The notes beneath the pieces were generated by a model. That model did no database searches. It had not been told where the DNA came from and saw nothing but the letters and a program-made list of their open reading frames with translations. Shown one piece after another: positions 52,038 to 61,281 of a stretch of 64,000 nt of DNA; the first letter of the stretch is position 1, and every line of letters begins with the position of its first letter. The DNA comes from Pseudoxanthomonas suwonensis 11-1. Lineage in GTDB: Bacteria; Pseudomonadota; Gammaproteobacteria; Xanthomonadales; Xanthomonadaceae. Position numbers and translations under genes: made by a program. The DNA lies in the NCBI RefSeq assembly GCF_000185965.1, contig NC_014924.1, positions 930,001-994,000 on the forward strand. Reading direction: 5' to 3'.

Positions 52038-53591
52038 TCAGCGCAGCTGCAGCACCACGATCGACTTGGCCGGCAGCTCCACCTTGAGGGTTCCGCCGGA
52101 CAAGCGGGCGCCGGTGAAGTCCACCGGCTTGACCCGGTCCGGCTGGGCGAAGGTGTTGTGCGCGGTGATCGTGTCTGCGGTCAGCACGCGGCCGGAGACG
52201 GCGCTGGCCTGCACGCCGGTGACGCTGGTGGAGACCTCCACCGCGCGGTTCGGGTCCAGGTTGGTCAGGGCCACGTACACGTGGCCGTCTTTGGCGCGCA
52301 CCGCCGAGCCGTGCACCGACGGCACCGAGGTGTCGCCAAGGCGGTACTGCGGCGCCTTCAGCTCCAACGGCAGGTGGGTGGCGTCCTGCCACGGCTTGTA
52401 CATTTCGAAGGCGTGGTAGGTGGGCGTCAGCGCCATCTTCGCGTCTTCGGTCAGGATCATCGCCTGCAGCACGTTCACCATCTGCGCGATGTTGCCCATC
52501 TTGACCCGGCGGGCATGCTTGCTCATCACGTCGAAGTGGATCGCGGCGACGATCGCGTCGCGCAGGGTGTTCTGCTGCTGCAGGAAGCCCGGGTTGGTGC
52601 CGGGGTAGGGCGCGTACCAGGTGCCCCACTCGTCCAGGTACAGGTCGACCTTGCCTTCCGGGTCCAGCCTGTCCATCACCGCGATGTGGCCGCGCAGCAG
52701 CTCGTCCACCTTCAGCGCGCTGGCGAGGGTCTGGATCCACGCCTGCTCGTCGAACTCGAAGGAGGAGGCACGCGGCGGCCAGCCACCGGGCACGGTGTAG
52801 TAATGCACCGACAAGGCATCCATGTGCTTGCCGGCGATCTTCATCATCACCTCGGTCCAGTTGTAGTCGTCATTGTTGGCGCCGGCGGCGACCTTGGTGA
52901 CTTCCACCCCGGCCGGCACCTTGACGAAGGTCTGGAACTGGCGGTGCAGGTTGGCCGCGTGCTCGGGCGTCATGTTGCCGCCGCAGCCCCACATCTCGTT
53001 GCCGATGCCGAAGAAGGGCACTTTCCACGGCTTGTCGCGGCCGTTGGCGCGGCGCTCCTCGGCAAGCGAGGAGCCCTTCTCGTAGGTCATGTACTCGACC
53101 CACTCGGCCATCTCCCGCGGCGAGCCGCTGCCGGTGTTGCCGGAGACATAGGCGTCGGTGCCCAGCAGCTCGGTGAAATCCATGAACTCGTGGGTGCCGA
53201 AGCTGTTGGGCTCCTCCACGCCACCCCAGTGGGTGTTGATCTTGACCCGGCGCTGGTCGCGCGGGCCGACGCCGTCGCGCCAGTAGTACTCGTCGGCGAA
53301 ACAGCCGCCGGGCCAGCGCACCACCGGCACGTCCAGCTTCCTCAGCGCGGCCAGCACGTCGTTGCGGTAGCCGCGGGTGTTGGGGATCTTCGAATCCTCG
53401 CCCACCCAGATGCCGCCGTAGATGCCGTAGCCCAGGTGCTCGGCGAACTGGCCGAAGATGTACCGGCTGACGGTGTCGCCGGGCTGGTCGGCGCGCAGGG
53501 TGGCGCTGGCCTGGGCCTTGTCCTGGGCGCCCGCGTTGGCGGCGACCAGGGCGGTGGCCAGGGCCAGGGTGCGCAAGGTGGTTTTGAGCAT
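52038..53591 (-). CDS. abfA: GH51 alpha-L-arabinofuranosidase
   Basis: A 517-residue GH51 enzyme. It has a Sec signal peptide (LRTLALATALVAANAGAQ), so it is periplasmic or secreted, unlike many intracellular GH51 enzymes. The acid/base Glu199 lies in FFGIGNEMWGCGG, the nucleophile Glu321 in LYLDEWGTWY. RWPGGCFADEYYW is a family signature. It releases alpha-L-arabinofuranose from arabinan or arabinoxylan. Start 53591 at MLKTTLR. Together with GH127 it supplies substrate for the YtfQRT-YjfF transporter. Confidence 0.94.
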   Translation of the reverse strand: MLKTTLRTLALATALVAANAGAQDKAQASATLRADQPGDTVSRYIFGQFAEHLGYGIYGGIWVGEDSKIPNTRGYRNDVLAALRKLDVPVVRWPGGCFADEYYWRDGVGPRDQRRVKINTHWGGVEEPNSFGTHEFMDFTELLGTDAYVSGNTGSGSPREMAEWVEYMTYEKGSSLAEERRANGRDKPWKVPFFGIGNEMWGCGGNMTPEHAANLHRQFQTFVKVPAGVEVTKVAAGANNDDYNWTEVMMKIAGKHMDALSVHYYTVPGGWPPRASSFEFDEQAWIQTLASALKVDELLRGHIAVMDRLDPEGKVDLYLDEWGTWYAPYPGTNPGFLQQQNTLRDAIVAAIHFDVMSKHARRVKMGNIAQMVNVLQAMILTEDAKMALTPTYHAFEMYKPWQDATHLPLELKAPQYRLGDTSVPSVHGSAVRAKDGHVYVALTNLDPNRAVEVSTSVTGVQASAVSGRVLTADTITAHNTFAQPDRVKPVDFTGARLSGGTLKVELPAKSIVVLQLR

Positions 53592-54141
53592 CGGTCTTGC
53601 CTCGTGTCGGGAACGGGGATGGCGTTGGTCAGGTGGGCAGGCGCGCGCTGCGCGGGGTCGCGGCAGCATGGCGCGTGGAAAGGGTGGTGGAGTGGATAGC
53701 GGACAAGCGCGTGGCCGGCCGGATGGCGGCATCGGCGGTGCCTGCCTTGGCCGGCAGGGCTTCCGGTCCTGCGGGCAGCAGGCCGGCGTCGCGGCATGCG
53801 GGCATGCCGTCCAGTGCGGGCGTCGTCACCTTCAACCCCTCCCGGTCTACGTCCAGACGCTTGCGATCGCGAGTTGTGCCGGCGCGGTTGCGCCGTCGGG
53901 CTTCCCGTGGGGTGCGGCGGGCGCAGGGGAAGCTGGCCCGAGCATAGAGGGGGCTGCCATAACCTGCCAATGAATTTGTGGCGCCAAGGGATACCCGAAC
54001 CGGTATCCGCTCCGGGGCGGCCTCGCGCGCGCGAAGTATTCCGTTTCGCAAGGCCGGCATGTCGCCTGCGGGATTGGTGGGCATGGCGGGCGGCCGCTAT
54101 CCTGCCGCGCGGCCTGCAGTGGCCGGTGACAGGGAAGACGG
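53592..54141. other. 550-bp divergent regulatory region (GH51 / galM)
   Basis: A long divergent gap with no convincing gene. It contains lower-GC patches near 53940-54000, and an inverted repeat GGATACC (53989-53995) / GGTATCC (54002-54008) with a 6-bp spacer. Open frames here are Arg/Pro/Ala-rich shadows. Probably the shared control region for both transcripts. Confidence 0.55.
53989..54008. promoter_or_regulatory. Inverted repeat, candidate sugar-regulator operator
   Basis: Perfect 7-bp arms GGATACC/GGTATCC separated by 6 bp, giving a 20-bp dyad between the divergent GH51 and epimerase genes. The size is typical of a dimeric repressor site. The cognate regulator is unknown; the LysR gene at 56346 is one possibility. 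Confidence 0.35.
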
Positions 54142-55200
54142 ATGGCACAGAGGCGATCTTTCGGCAGGCTCGACGACGGCCGCGTAGTGCACGCGCACGT
54201 GCTCGGCGCGGGCGGCGCGCTGCGGGCCGAGGTGCTGGACCTGGGCGGCATCCTGGCGCGGCTGGAGTTCGCCGGCGCGCAGGGACCGGTGCCGCTGGTG
54301 CTGGGCCTGCCCGATGCCGCGTCCTATTTCGCCGATCCGTCCTACCAGGGCATCGTGGTCGGGCGCTTCGGCAACCGCATCGGTGGGGCCGCGTTCACCC
54401 TCGATGGCCAGGCCTGCCGCGTCAGCGCGAACGAGGGCCGCAACCACCTGCACGGCGGCATGCTCGGCTTCGGCCGGCGGCTGTGGCAGGTGCATGCGCA
54501 CGACGAAGCGCGGCTGGAGCTGCGCTACCACTCGCCCGACGGCGAGGAGGGCTATCCCGGCAACCTCGGGATGCGCGCCATCTACAGCATCGATGGCGCC
54601 CGCCTGCGCCTGGAGCTGGAAGCGACCTGCGACGCGCCGACCCCGTTTAACCCGACCCACCACCCGTACTGGAACCTGGCCGGCGATGCCTCGGTGCCGG
54701 CCTCGGCGCAGTGGCTGAAGTCGCCGACCCGCGGCTTCCTGCCGGTGGATGGCGAGCTGATCCCGCTGGGCGAGGTCGCCGACGCCGCCGGCACGGCGTT
54801 CGACTTCCGCGTCGCGCGTACGCTGGATGCCGCGGCCGCTTCAGGGCATCCGCAGCTGGACGCGGCCGGCGGCTACGACCACTGCCTGGTGCTGGAGGAG
54901 GGCGCGACCACCTGCGCCCTGCTGTACTCGCCGCACAGCGGCATCGCCCTGCGCATCGACTGCAACGCGCCGGCGCTGCAGCTCTACGACGGCCACGCGC
55001 TGGACCGCCAGCACCCGGGCCTGGGCCGCGGCCTGTGCCTGGAGCCGCAGGGCTATCCGGATGCACCGAACCGGCCGCAGTTCCCGCAGGCGGTGCTGCG
55101 TCCGGGCGAGGTGTATCGCCGCGTCATCGACTACCGCTTCGCCGCGCCCGGGCCGGGCCGCGAGTGGAGCGGGGTGGAGGCGGCACTGGCGCAGGCCTGA
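54142..55200 (+). CDS. galM: Aldose 1-epimerase (mutarotase)
   Basis: A 352-residue GalM. It interconverts alpha and beta anomers of galactose and related sugars such as L-arabinose, which would provide the anomer used by the 1-dehydrogenase encoded next. Catalytic His is in FNPTHHPYWNLAG (around His174) and the catalytic Glu in LCLEPQGYPDAPN. GRFGNRIGGAAFTLDG and NEGRNHLHGG are family signatures. No signal peptide, so cytoplasmic. 60 bp before the dehydrogenase, same strand. Confidence 0.93.
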   Translation: MAQRRSFGRLDDGRVVHAHVLGAGGALRAEVLDLGGILARLEFAGAQGPVPLVLGLPDAASYFADPSYQGIVVGRFGNRIGGAAFTLDGQACRVSANEGRNHLHGGMLGFGRRLWQVHAHDEARLELRYHSPDGEEGYPGNLGMRAIYSIDGARLRLELEATCDAPTPFNPTHHPYWNLAGDASVPASAQWLKSPTRGFLPVDGELIPLGEVADAAGTAFDFRVARTLDAAAASGHPQLDAAGGYDHCLVLEEGATTCALLYSPHSGIALRIDCNAPALQLYDGHALDRQHPGLGRGLCLEPQGYPDAPNRPQFPQAVLRPGEVYRRVIDYRFAAPGPGREWSGVEAALAQA

Positions 55201-55260
55201 GCCGCGTCGCGCCGTCATCATTTCCGATCACCAAGCACTGATTCCCTGGAGAACCCGCAC

Positions 55261-56187
55261 GTGTCCAGCATCAACCTCGCCATCGTCGGAGTCGGCAAGA
55301 TCGTGCGCGACCAGCACCTGCCCGCGGTCGCGGCCAATGCCGACTACCGCCTGGTCGCCGCCGCCAGCCGCAACGGCAAGGTCGACGGCATCGCAAACTT
55401 CGGCACCATCGAGGAGATGCTTGAGGCAGTGCCGGAGGTCGAGGCGGTGTCGCTGTGCATGCCGCCGCAGTACCGCTATGCCGCCGCGGTGAAGGCGCTG
55501 GCCGCGGGCAAGCACGTGTTCCTGGAGAAGCCGCCGGGCGCGACCCTGTCCGAGGTCGAGGACCTGGCCGCGCAGGCGAAGGAACGCGGGGTGAGCCTGT
55601 TTGCCAGCTGGCATTCGCGGCATGCGCCGGCGGTGGAGGCCGCGCGTGCGTTCCTGGCCGGCACCACCGTGCGTTCGATGCGGGTGACCTGGAAGGAGGA
55701 TGTGCGCCATTGGCATCCGGGCCAGGCCTGGATCTGGGAGGCCGGCGGCCTGGGCGTGTTCGACCCGGGCATCAATGCGCTGAGCATCGTCACGAGGATC
55801 CTGCCGCGGGCGGTGTTCGCGACGGAGGCGACGCTGGAGTTCCCGGAAAACCGCGCCGCGCCGATCGCGGCCGCGATCCGCTTCACCGACGCGGAAGGGC
55901 TGGACCTGCAGGCCGAATTCGACTGGCGCCAGACCGGCCCGCAGAGTTGGGATATCGAGGCGGAGACCGATGCGGGCAGCATGCTGCTGTCGCATGGAGG
56001 CTCGCGGCTGGCGGTCAATGGCGAGGTGGTCCACGCCGAGCCGGAGCAGGAGTATCCGGAGCTGTACCGCCACTTCGCCAGGCTGATCCGTGCCGGCGGG
56101 TCGGACGTGGACCTGGCGCCGCTGCGGCATGTGGCGGATGCGTTCATGCTCGGGCGTCGCGTAGTGGTCGAGCCGTTCCACGACTGA
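55261..56187 (+). CDS. Gfo/Idh/MocA sugar 1-dehydrogenase (L-arabinose/D-galactose type)
   Basis: A 308-residue NAD(P)-dependent dehydrogenase. N-terminal Rossmann fold INLAIVGVGKIVRDQHLPAV, catalytic EKPPGAT (Lys), and SWHSRHAPAVEAARAFL with WKEDVRHWHPGQAWIWEAGGLGVFDPG. The latter resembles the Azospirillum L-arabinose 1-dehydrogenase/Gal family. It would produce L-arabino-lactone, the first step of the oxidative route completed by the dehydratase at 45636. The start is GTG 55261, with TGGAGA upstream; no ATG fits. Convergent with the LysR gene. Confidence 0.85.
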   Translation: MSSINLAIVGVGKIVRDQHLPAVAANADYRLVAAASRNGKVDGIANFGTIEEMLEAVPEVEAVSLCMPPQYRYAAAVKALAAGKHVFLEKPPGATLSEVEDLAAQAKERGVSLFASWHSRHAPAVEAARAFLAGTTVRSMRVTWKEDVRHWHPGQAWIWEAGGLGVFDPGINALSIVTRILPRAVFATEATLEFPENRAAPIAAAIRFTDAEGLDLQAEFDWRQTGPQSWDIEAETDAGSMLLSHGGSRLAVNGEVVHAEPEQEYPELYRHFARLIRAGGSDVDLAPLRHVADAFMLGRRVVVEPFHD

Positions 56188-56345
56188 GATGTGCCCTTAC
56201 CCCGCGGGCGTAGGACGTAACCCGTAGCCCGGGAAGCGAAGCGCATCCGCGGCAGGCGGTATGTGCCTGGCTGCGTCGTGGCGATCATTCCGGATGCGGC
56301 CTCCGGCCTCGTCCGGGCTGCAGCTGTCGGGAGAGGGAAGCGCCG

Positions 56346-57296
56346 TTACCTCGGCATCCCGTAAACCTCGTTGGCTGCCCGCTGCAGCGCTTCGAGTACC
56401 TTGCGCGCACCGGGGGAGAGCAGCCAGTCGCTGCGGGTGATGATGCCGAAGGAGTCCATCTGGCAGGACAGCTCCACCGGCAGGATCTTCACCATCCCGT
56501 GCCCGGCGTAATGGCGGGCCACGTCCACCGGGACCACGGCCAGGTAGTCGCTTTCCTGCAGCATCTTGGTGATGAACACCAGGGCGGTGGTCGACAGCAC
56601 GTGGCGCGGCGGCTGCAGGCCGGCGCCGCGGAACATCAGCTCGAAGCGGTGGCGCAGCACGCTGCCTTCCGGCGGCACGATCCAGCTGGCCTTGGCCAGG
56701 GTCGGCAGGTCGAGGCGGTTGCGTTCCAGGATCGGGTGGCCGGGGCGGACGATCGCGCAGATCTCCTCCTTGGCCAGGGCCTGGTACTGCAGGTGGGTCT
56801 TGTCGTGCTGCTCGAACAGGCGTGCGACCAGGAAATCCAGGCGGTTCTGCTGCAGCCGTTCCAGCAGCACGTCAGAGCTTTCGACCAGCAGCGACACCCG
56901 CAGCTCCGGGGCCTCGCGCGCCACCCGCGCCAGCGCCGTCGGCAGCAGGCTCATCGCCGGACCGGCGATCGCGCCGATGGCCACGCTGCCGGCGAAGCCG
57001 CCCTTGAGCGCCTCCAGCTCGGCCCCGGCCTCGCCGAGGCTGGCCAGGGCGATGCGGGCGTGGCGGATCATCGCCTCGCCGTACCAGGTCGGGCGCATGC
57101 CGCGCGGCAGGCGCTCGAACAGCGACACCCCAAGCATGTCCTCCAGGTCCTTGAGCAGCTTGGAGGCGGCCGGCTGCGACATCGCCAGGGTCTCGGCGGC
57201 GCGGTGGATGTTGCCTTCCTCGTCGATCGCGATCAGCAGCATCAGCTGCCGGGTCTTGAGGCGGGCACGGACGAACCACGGCACGTTCTGGGGCAC
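56346..57296 (-). CDS. LysR-family regulator of the sugar locus (GbpR-like)
   Basis: A 316-residue LysR protein. The N-terminal winged helix is clear (RQLMLLIAIDEEGNIHRAAETLAM, SQPAASKLLKDLEDMLGVSLFER). The remainder is the periplasmic-binding-like effector domain. It resembles GbpR-type regulators that control galactose/arabinose uptake in Agrobacterium, where the neighbours are also GguC and a multiple sugar transporter. GTG start at 57296; an in-frame TAA lies directly before it. Divergent from the FAH gene across an AT-rich region with a dyad (57334-57360), probably its binding site. Confidence 0.87.
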   Translation of the reverse strand: MPQNVPWFVRARLKTRQLMLLIAIDEEGNIHRAAETLAMSQPAASKLLKDLEDMLGVSLFERLPRGMRPTWYGEAMIRHARIALASLGEAGAELEALKGGFAGSVAIGAIAGPAMSLLPTALARVAREAPELRVSLLVESSDVLLERLQQNRLDFLVARLFEQHDKTHLQYQALAKEEICAIVRPGHPILERNRLDLPTLAKASWIVPPEGSVLRHRFELMFRGAGLQPPRHVLSTTALVFITKMLQESDYLAVVPVDVARHYAGHGMVKILPVELSCQMDSFGIITRSDWLLSPGARKVLEALQRAANEVYGMPR

Positions 57297-57333
57297 TTAT
57301 GTCACTCCGGCCGATACGAATGTTTATATATGT

Positions 57334-57360
57334 TATGCATGAATTTGGATTGGATGCATA
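57334..57360. promoter_or_regulatory. Probable LysR-type binding region
   Basis: An inverted repeat TATGCAT (57334-57340) / ATGCATA (57354-57360), with a 13-bp spacer, sits in the only strongly AT-rich patch of the area, between the divergent LysR and FAH genes. Outer ACGAAT/ATTCGT motifs (57316-57321 and 57360s) enlarge the symmetry. Confidence 0.5.
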
Positions 57361-57455
57361 TTCGTCCTGCCGTCAGAATCGGCGCCAGGGCATGCGCGGT
57401 GGCTTCCGTCTCTCCCGGAAGCGGCATGCCTTCCCATCCATGACGAGGGCGGCCG

Positions 57456-58457
57456 ATGCGATTGATCCAGCTGAGGGGCGATGGCGGAGACATCCGCGTC
57501 GGCGTGGTCGAGGGCGACCTGGTGCGCCTGCTCGATGGCGTCGAGTCGACCTGGGCCCTGGCCAATGCCGCGATCGCCGCCGGACGCAGCCTGGAGGCCC
57601 AGGCCACCGCATCCCTCGGCGCCGCCACCCTCGACTACGCGGAACTGCTGCGCGAAGGCCGCGTGCTCAACCCGCTGCACCATCCCGACCCGGCGCACTG
57701 CCTGGTCACCGGCACCGGCCTGACCCACCTGGGCAGCGCCGCCGCCCGCGACGCCATGCACCAGAAGCTGCAGCAGTCGGCCGAGGAAGGCACGCTCACC
57801 GACTCCATGCGCATGTTCCAGTGGGGCGTGGAGGGCGGCATGCCGGCCCCGGGCACCGCTGGCGCGCAGCCGGAGTGGTTCTACAAGGGCGACGGCCAGG
57901 TGCTGGTCGCGCCGGGTTCGGCGCTGCCTTCGCCGGAGTTCGCCCGCGACGGCGGCGAGGAGCCGGAACTGGTGGGCCTGTACGTGATCGGCCCGGACGG
58001 TACCCCGCACCGCCTCGGCTACGCCCTGGGCAACGAGTTCTCCGACCACGTCACCGAGCGCCAGAACTACCTGTACCTGGCCCATTCCAAGCTGCGCGCC
58101 TGCGCGATCGGACCGGAGCTGCGCACCGGGCCGCTGCCGCGCGACCTGCGCGGCACCAGCCGCCTGCGCCGCGACGGCAAGGTGGTGTGGGAGAAGCCGT
58201 TCCTCACCGGCGAGGCCAACATGTGCCACTCGCTGGAGAACCTGGAGTACCACCACTTCAAGTACGCCGCGCACCGCCGTCCGGGCGACGTGCACCTGCA
58301 CTTCTTCGGCACCGCCACCTTGAGCTTCGCCGATGGCGTGAGCACCCGTCCGGGCGACGTGTTCGAGATCGAGATCCCGGAGATGGGCGCGGCGCTGGCC
58401 AATCCGCTGGAAGTCGCGCCCGCCGGCTTCGTGCCCGGCGGCGTGCGCGCGCTTTGA
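57456..58457 (+). CDS. AraD1/GguC-like FAH-superfamily protein
   Basis: A 333-residue protein of the fumarylacetoacetate hydrolase superfamily, AraD1/GguC branch. Family blocks: LVTGTGLTHLGSAAARDAMH, PEWFYKGDGQVLVAPG, GYALGNEFSDHVTERQNYLY (metal-ligand acidic residues) and GEANMCHSLENLEYHHFKY. In the oxidative L-arabinose pathway related enzymes act on 2-keto-3-deoxy-L-arabinonate. GguC is co-located with a sugar ABC transporter in Agrobacterium. It probably carries out the step after the dehydratase; the exact reaction is inferred. 282 bp separate it from ytfQ. Confidence 0.83.
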   Translation: MRLIQLRGDGGDIRVGVVEGDLVRLLDGVESTWALANAAIAAGRSLEAQATASLGAATLDYAELLREGRVLNPLHHPDPAHCLVTGTGLTHLGSAAARDAMHQKLQQSAEEGTLTDSMRMFQWGVEGGMPAPGTAGAQPEWFYKGDGQVLVAPGSALPSPEFARDGGEEPELVGLYVIGPDGTPHRLGYALGNEFSDHVTERQNYLYLAHSKLRACAIGPELRTGPLPRDLRGTSRLRRDGKVVWEKPFLTGEANMCHSLENLEYHHFKYAAHRRPGDVHLHFFGTATLSFADGVSTRPGDVFEIEIPEMGAALANPLEVAPAGFVPGGVRAL

Positions 58458-58609
58458 GCGCGCAGGACCCGGCGGGAGCCTGGCGAGGGCAGGGCATGGT
58501 GAGGGCCAACCCGCCTACCGCCGCGGTCCATCCCCACGTACCCTTCGGGGGGCGCGAGGTTTCGGATTATTGGCCGCGCAGGCAGGATCGCCACGCGGTG
58601 GAGTCAAGG

Positions 58610-58629
58610 AGGGCGGTCGCGACCGCCCT
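58610..58629. promoter_or_regulatory. Perfect 20-bp palindrome upstream of ytfQ
   Basis: The self-complementary 20-mer centred on GGTCGCGACC lies 111 bp before the ytfQ start. It could be an operator or, as RNA, a hairpin ending the FAH transcript (no U-tract). Confidence 0.35.
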
Positions 58630-58739
58630 TGCATCGGCCTGAAGGCCAACCGCGGCCGCGCATGCTGGAGGGCATGCGTAGCCAGCCGCGACGAGGGTCG
58701 CGGCACGCGGCACAACAACGAATCGATCGGGAGGGAGCG

Positions 58740-59720
58740 ATGAGGAAGTTCTTGTTCGGGATGCTGGCGCTGGGCGCCGTGGCGCTGGCCGGCTGTTCCG
58801 GCAGCGGTGGCGAGGGCGGCGGCGAAGGCGGCGAGGGCAAGCCGATCACCGTCGGTTTCAGCCAGGTCGGCGCGGAGAGCGAGTGGCGCACGGCCAATAC
58901 CCGCTCGGTCAAGGAGGCGCTGGTCGCCCCCGAGTTCCGCCTGCGCTTCTCCGATGCACAGCAGAAGCAGGAGAACCAGATCAAGGCGCTGCGCTCGTTC
59001 ATCGCCCAGCGCGTGGACGTGATCGCGTTCTCGCCGGTGGTCGAGTCCGGCTGGGAGACCGTGCTGCGCGAGGCCAAGGCCGCCAACATCCCGGTGGTGC
59101 TGACCGACCGCGCGGTCGACGTCTCCGACGAGTCGCTGTACGTAACCTTCATCGGCTCGGACTTCGTCGAGGAAGGCCGCCGCGCCGCGCGCTGGCTGAT
59201 CGAGGACAGCGAGGGCAAGACCGGTCCGGTCCGCATCGTCGAACTGCAGGGCACCGTGGGTTCGGCCCCGGCCAACGACCGCATGCGCGGCTTCAAGGAA
59301 GTGATCGAGGGCGACAGCCGCTTCCAGATCGTGCGCTCGCAGAGCGGCGACTTCACCCGCGCCAAGGGCAAGGAAGTGATGGAAGCCTTCATCAAGGCCG
59401 AGAACGGCGGCATCGACGTGCTGTTCGCGCACAACGACGACATGGCCATCGGCGCCATCCAGGCGATCGAGGAAGCCGGCCTGAAGCCGGGCAGCGACAT
59501 CCGCATCGTCTCCATCGACGGCGTGCGCGGCGCGTTCGAGGCGATGAAGGCCGGCAAGCTCAACGCCACGGTGGAGTGCAATCCGCTGCTGGGCGAGCAG
59601 CTGGCGCAGCTGATCCGGGACGTCCACGCCGGGCGCGAAGTGCCCAGGCGCGTGACCGTGGAGGAAGGCGTGTACACCATGGACCAGGCCGCGGCCGAAC
59701 TGCCGAACCGCAAGTACTGA
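58740..59720 (+). CDS. ytfQ: Furanose ABC transporter substrate-binding lipoprotein (YtfQ-like)
   Basis: A 326-residue type I periplasmic binding protein that matches E. coli YtfQ (galactofuranose binder) over its length: ITVGFSQVGAESEWRTANT, DAQQKQENQIKALRSFIAQ, VELQGTVGSAPANDR, IRI/RSQSGDFTRAKGKEVMEAF and FAHNDDMAIGAIQAIEEAGL. Unlike E. coli it has a lipoprotein signal (LALGAVALAGC, Cys20) followed by a Gly/Glu-rich spacer, so it is membrane-anchored. Given GH127 and GH51 nearby, L-arabinofuranose is a likely ligand. Strong ribosome site GGGAGGGAG before ATG 58740. Confidence 0.93.
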   Translation: MRKFLFGMLALGAVALAGCSGSGGEGGGEGGEGKPITVGFSQVGAESEWRTANTRSVKEALVAPEFRLRFSDAQQKQENQIKALRSFIAQRVDVIAFSPVVESGWETVLREAKAANIPVVLTDRAVDVSDESLYVTFIGSDFVEEGRRAARWLIEDSEGKTGPVRIVELQGTVGSAPANDRMRGFKEVIEGDSRFQIVRSQSGDFTRAKGKEVMEAFIKAENGGIDVLFAHNDDMAIGAIQAIEEAGLKPGSDIRIVSIDGVRGAFEAMKAGKLNATVECNPLLGEQLAQLIRDVHAGREVPRRVTVEEGVYTMDQAAAELPNRKY

Positions 59721-59781
59721 TGCGGTCGCAGCAGGCATCCGTGCAGCCACGCAGCGGCGCCCGCCGGGGGGAGGGCGCCGC

Positions 59782-61281
59782 ATGAAGCCCGTGGTGCTGC
59801 AGGCTTCCGGCCTGCGCAAGCGTTTCGGGGCCACGGTAGCGCTGGACGGTGCCGGGCTGGCCCTGCGCGCCGGCGAGATCCACGCGCTGATGGGCCAGAA
59901 CGGCGCCGGCAAGTCGACCCTGATCAAGCTGGTCACGGGCGTCGAGCGGCCGGATGCCGGCAGCATCGAACTGGACGGGCGTGCGGTATCGCCCTCGACC
60001 CCGCTGGAGGCGCAGGCGCTGGGCATCAGCACGGTCTACCAGGAAGTGAACCTGTGCCCGAACCTGTCGGTGGCCGAGAACCTGTTCGCCGGGCGCTATC
60101 CCAGGCGGCGCTGGACCGGCCTGATCGACTGGGCGAAGGTGCGCGCCGGTGCACGCGGGCTGCTGGCGCGGCTGGGCCTGGACATCGACGTGGACCGCAC
60201 CCTGGGCAGCTTCCCGGTGGCGGTGCAGCAGATGGTGGCCATCGCCCGCGCGCTGGGCGTGCAGGCCAAGGTGCTGGTGCTGGACGAGCCGACCTCGAGC
60301 CTGGACGAGGACGAGGTGCAGGCGCTGTTCGCGGTGATGCGGCGCCTGCGCGACGAGGGCATGGCGATCCTGTTCGTCACCCACTTCCTCGACCAGGTGT
60401 ACGCGGTCTCCGACCGGATTACGGTCCTGCGCAACGGCACCCTGGTCGGTGAGTACGCCGCGGCCGAGCTGCCGCAGGGCGCGCTGGTCACGGCCATGGT
60501 CGGTCGCGAGGTCGCGCTGGCCGGCGGCCGCGAGGCCGGCGGGTCCGCCCAGGTGGGCGAGGTCGTGGTCGAGGCGCAGGGCCTGGCCCGGCGTGGCGCG
60601 CTGCATCCGGTGGACCTGCAGCTGCGTGCCGGCGAGGTACTGGGCCTGGGCGGGTTGCTCGGCTCCGGTCGCACCGAGCTGGCGCGGCTGCTGTTCGGCC
60701 TTGACCGCGCCGATGCCGGGCAGCTGCGCATCGGTGGCGAGGCGGTGCAACTGAAGCATCCGGCCGAGGCGGTGGCACGCGGCATGGCGCTGTGCCCGGA
60801 GGAGCGCAAGACCGAGGGCATCGTTGCCGGACTGTCGGTGCGCGAGAACATCGTGCTGGCACTGCAGGCGCGGCGTGGCTGGTGGCGTGCGCTGCCCCTG
60901 GCGCGCCAGGAGCAGCTGGCGCGCGAGTTCGTGCAGCTGCTGGGCATCAAGACCGCCGACATCGAGACCCCGGTGGGGGCGCTGTCCGGCGGCAACCAGC
61001 AGAAGGTCGTGCTGGCGCGCTGGCTGGCCACCCAGCCGAAGCTGCTGATCCTGGACGAACCGACCCGCGGCATCGATATCGCCGCCAAGCAGGAGATCAT
61101 GGCCGAGGTGGTGAAGCTGGCGCGGCAGGGCATGGCGGTGCTGTTCATTTCCGCCGAGATCGAGGAACTGACCCGGCTGGGCGACCGCATCGCGGTACTG
61201 CGCGAGCGGCGCAAGGCCGGCGAGCTCGAGGGCGGCGCCGAGGGCGACCAGGTGCTGGACCTGATCGCGGGGCACGCATGA
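59782..61281 (+). CDS. ytfR: Furanose ABC transporter ATP-binding protein (two ATPase domains)
   Basis: A 499-residue tandem ATPase of the carbohydrate uptake 2 type. First domain: Walker A MGQNGAGKSTLIKLVTG, Walker B VLVLDEPTSSLDEDEV. Second domain: degenerate Walker A GGLLGSGRTELARLLFG (normal for YtfR/RbsA), signature LSGGNQQKVVLARWL and Walker B LLILDEPTRGIDIAAK. It energises uptake through YtfT and YjfF. Its stop overlaps ytfT (ATGA). 61 bp after ytfQ. Confidence 0.95.
   Translation: MKPVVLQASGLRKRFGATVALDGAGLALRAGEIHALMGQNGAGKSTLIKLVTGVERPDAGSIELDGRAVSPSTPLEAQALGISTVYQEVNLCPNLSVAENLFAGRYPRRRWTGLIDWAKVRAGARGLLARLGLDIDVDRTLGSFPVAVQQMVAIARALGVQAKVLVLDEPTSSLDEDEVQALFAVMRRLRDEGMAILFVTHFLDQVYAVSDRITVLRNGTLVGEYAAAELPQGALVTAMVGREVALAGGREAGGSAQVGEVVVEAQGLARRGALHPVDLQLRAGEVLGLGGLLGSGRTELARLLFGLDRADAGQLRIGGEAVQLKHPAEAVARGMALCPEERKTEGIVAGLSVRENIVLALQARRGWWRALPLARQEQLAREFVQLLGIKTADIETPVGALSGGNQQKVVLARWLATQPKLLILDEPTRGIDIAAKQEIMAEVVKLARQGMAVLFISAEIEELTRLGDRIAVLRERRKAGELEGGAEGDQVLDLIAGHA

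Noticed and set aside
53458-53973. 171-codon plus-strand ORF in the GH51 upstream region
   Set aside because: Arg/Gly/Ala-rich, overlaps the 5' end of GH51 and has no ribosome site; treated as non-coding.
60651-60700. Degenerate Walker A in the second YtfR domain as a defect
   Set aside because: The GSGRTE form is normal for the second ATPase domain of YtfR/RbsA-type proteins.
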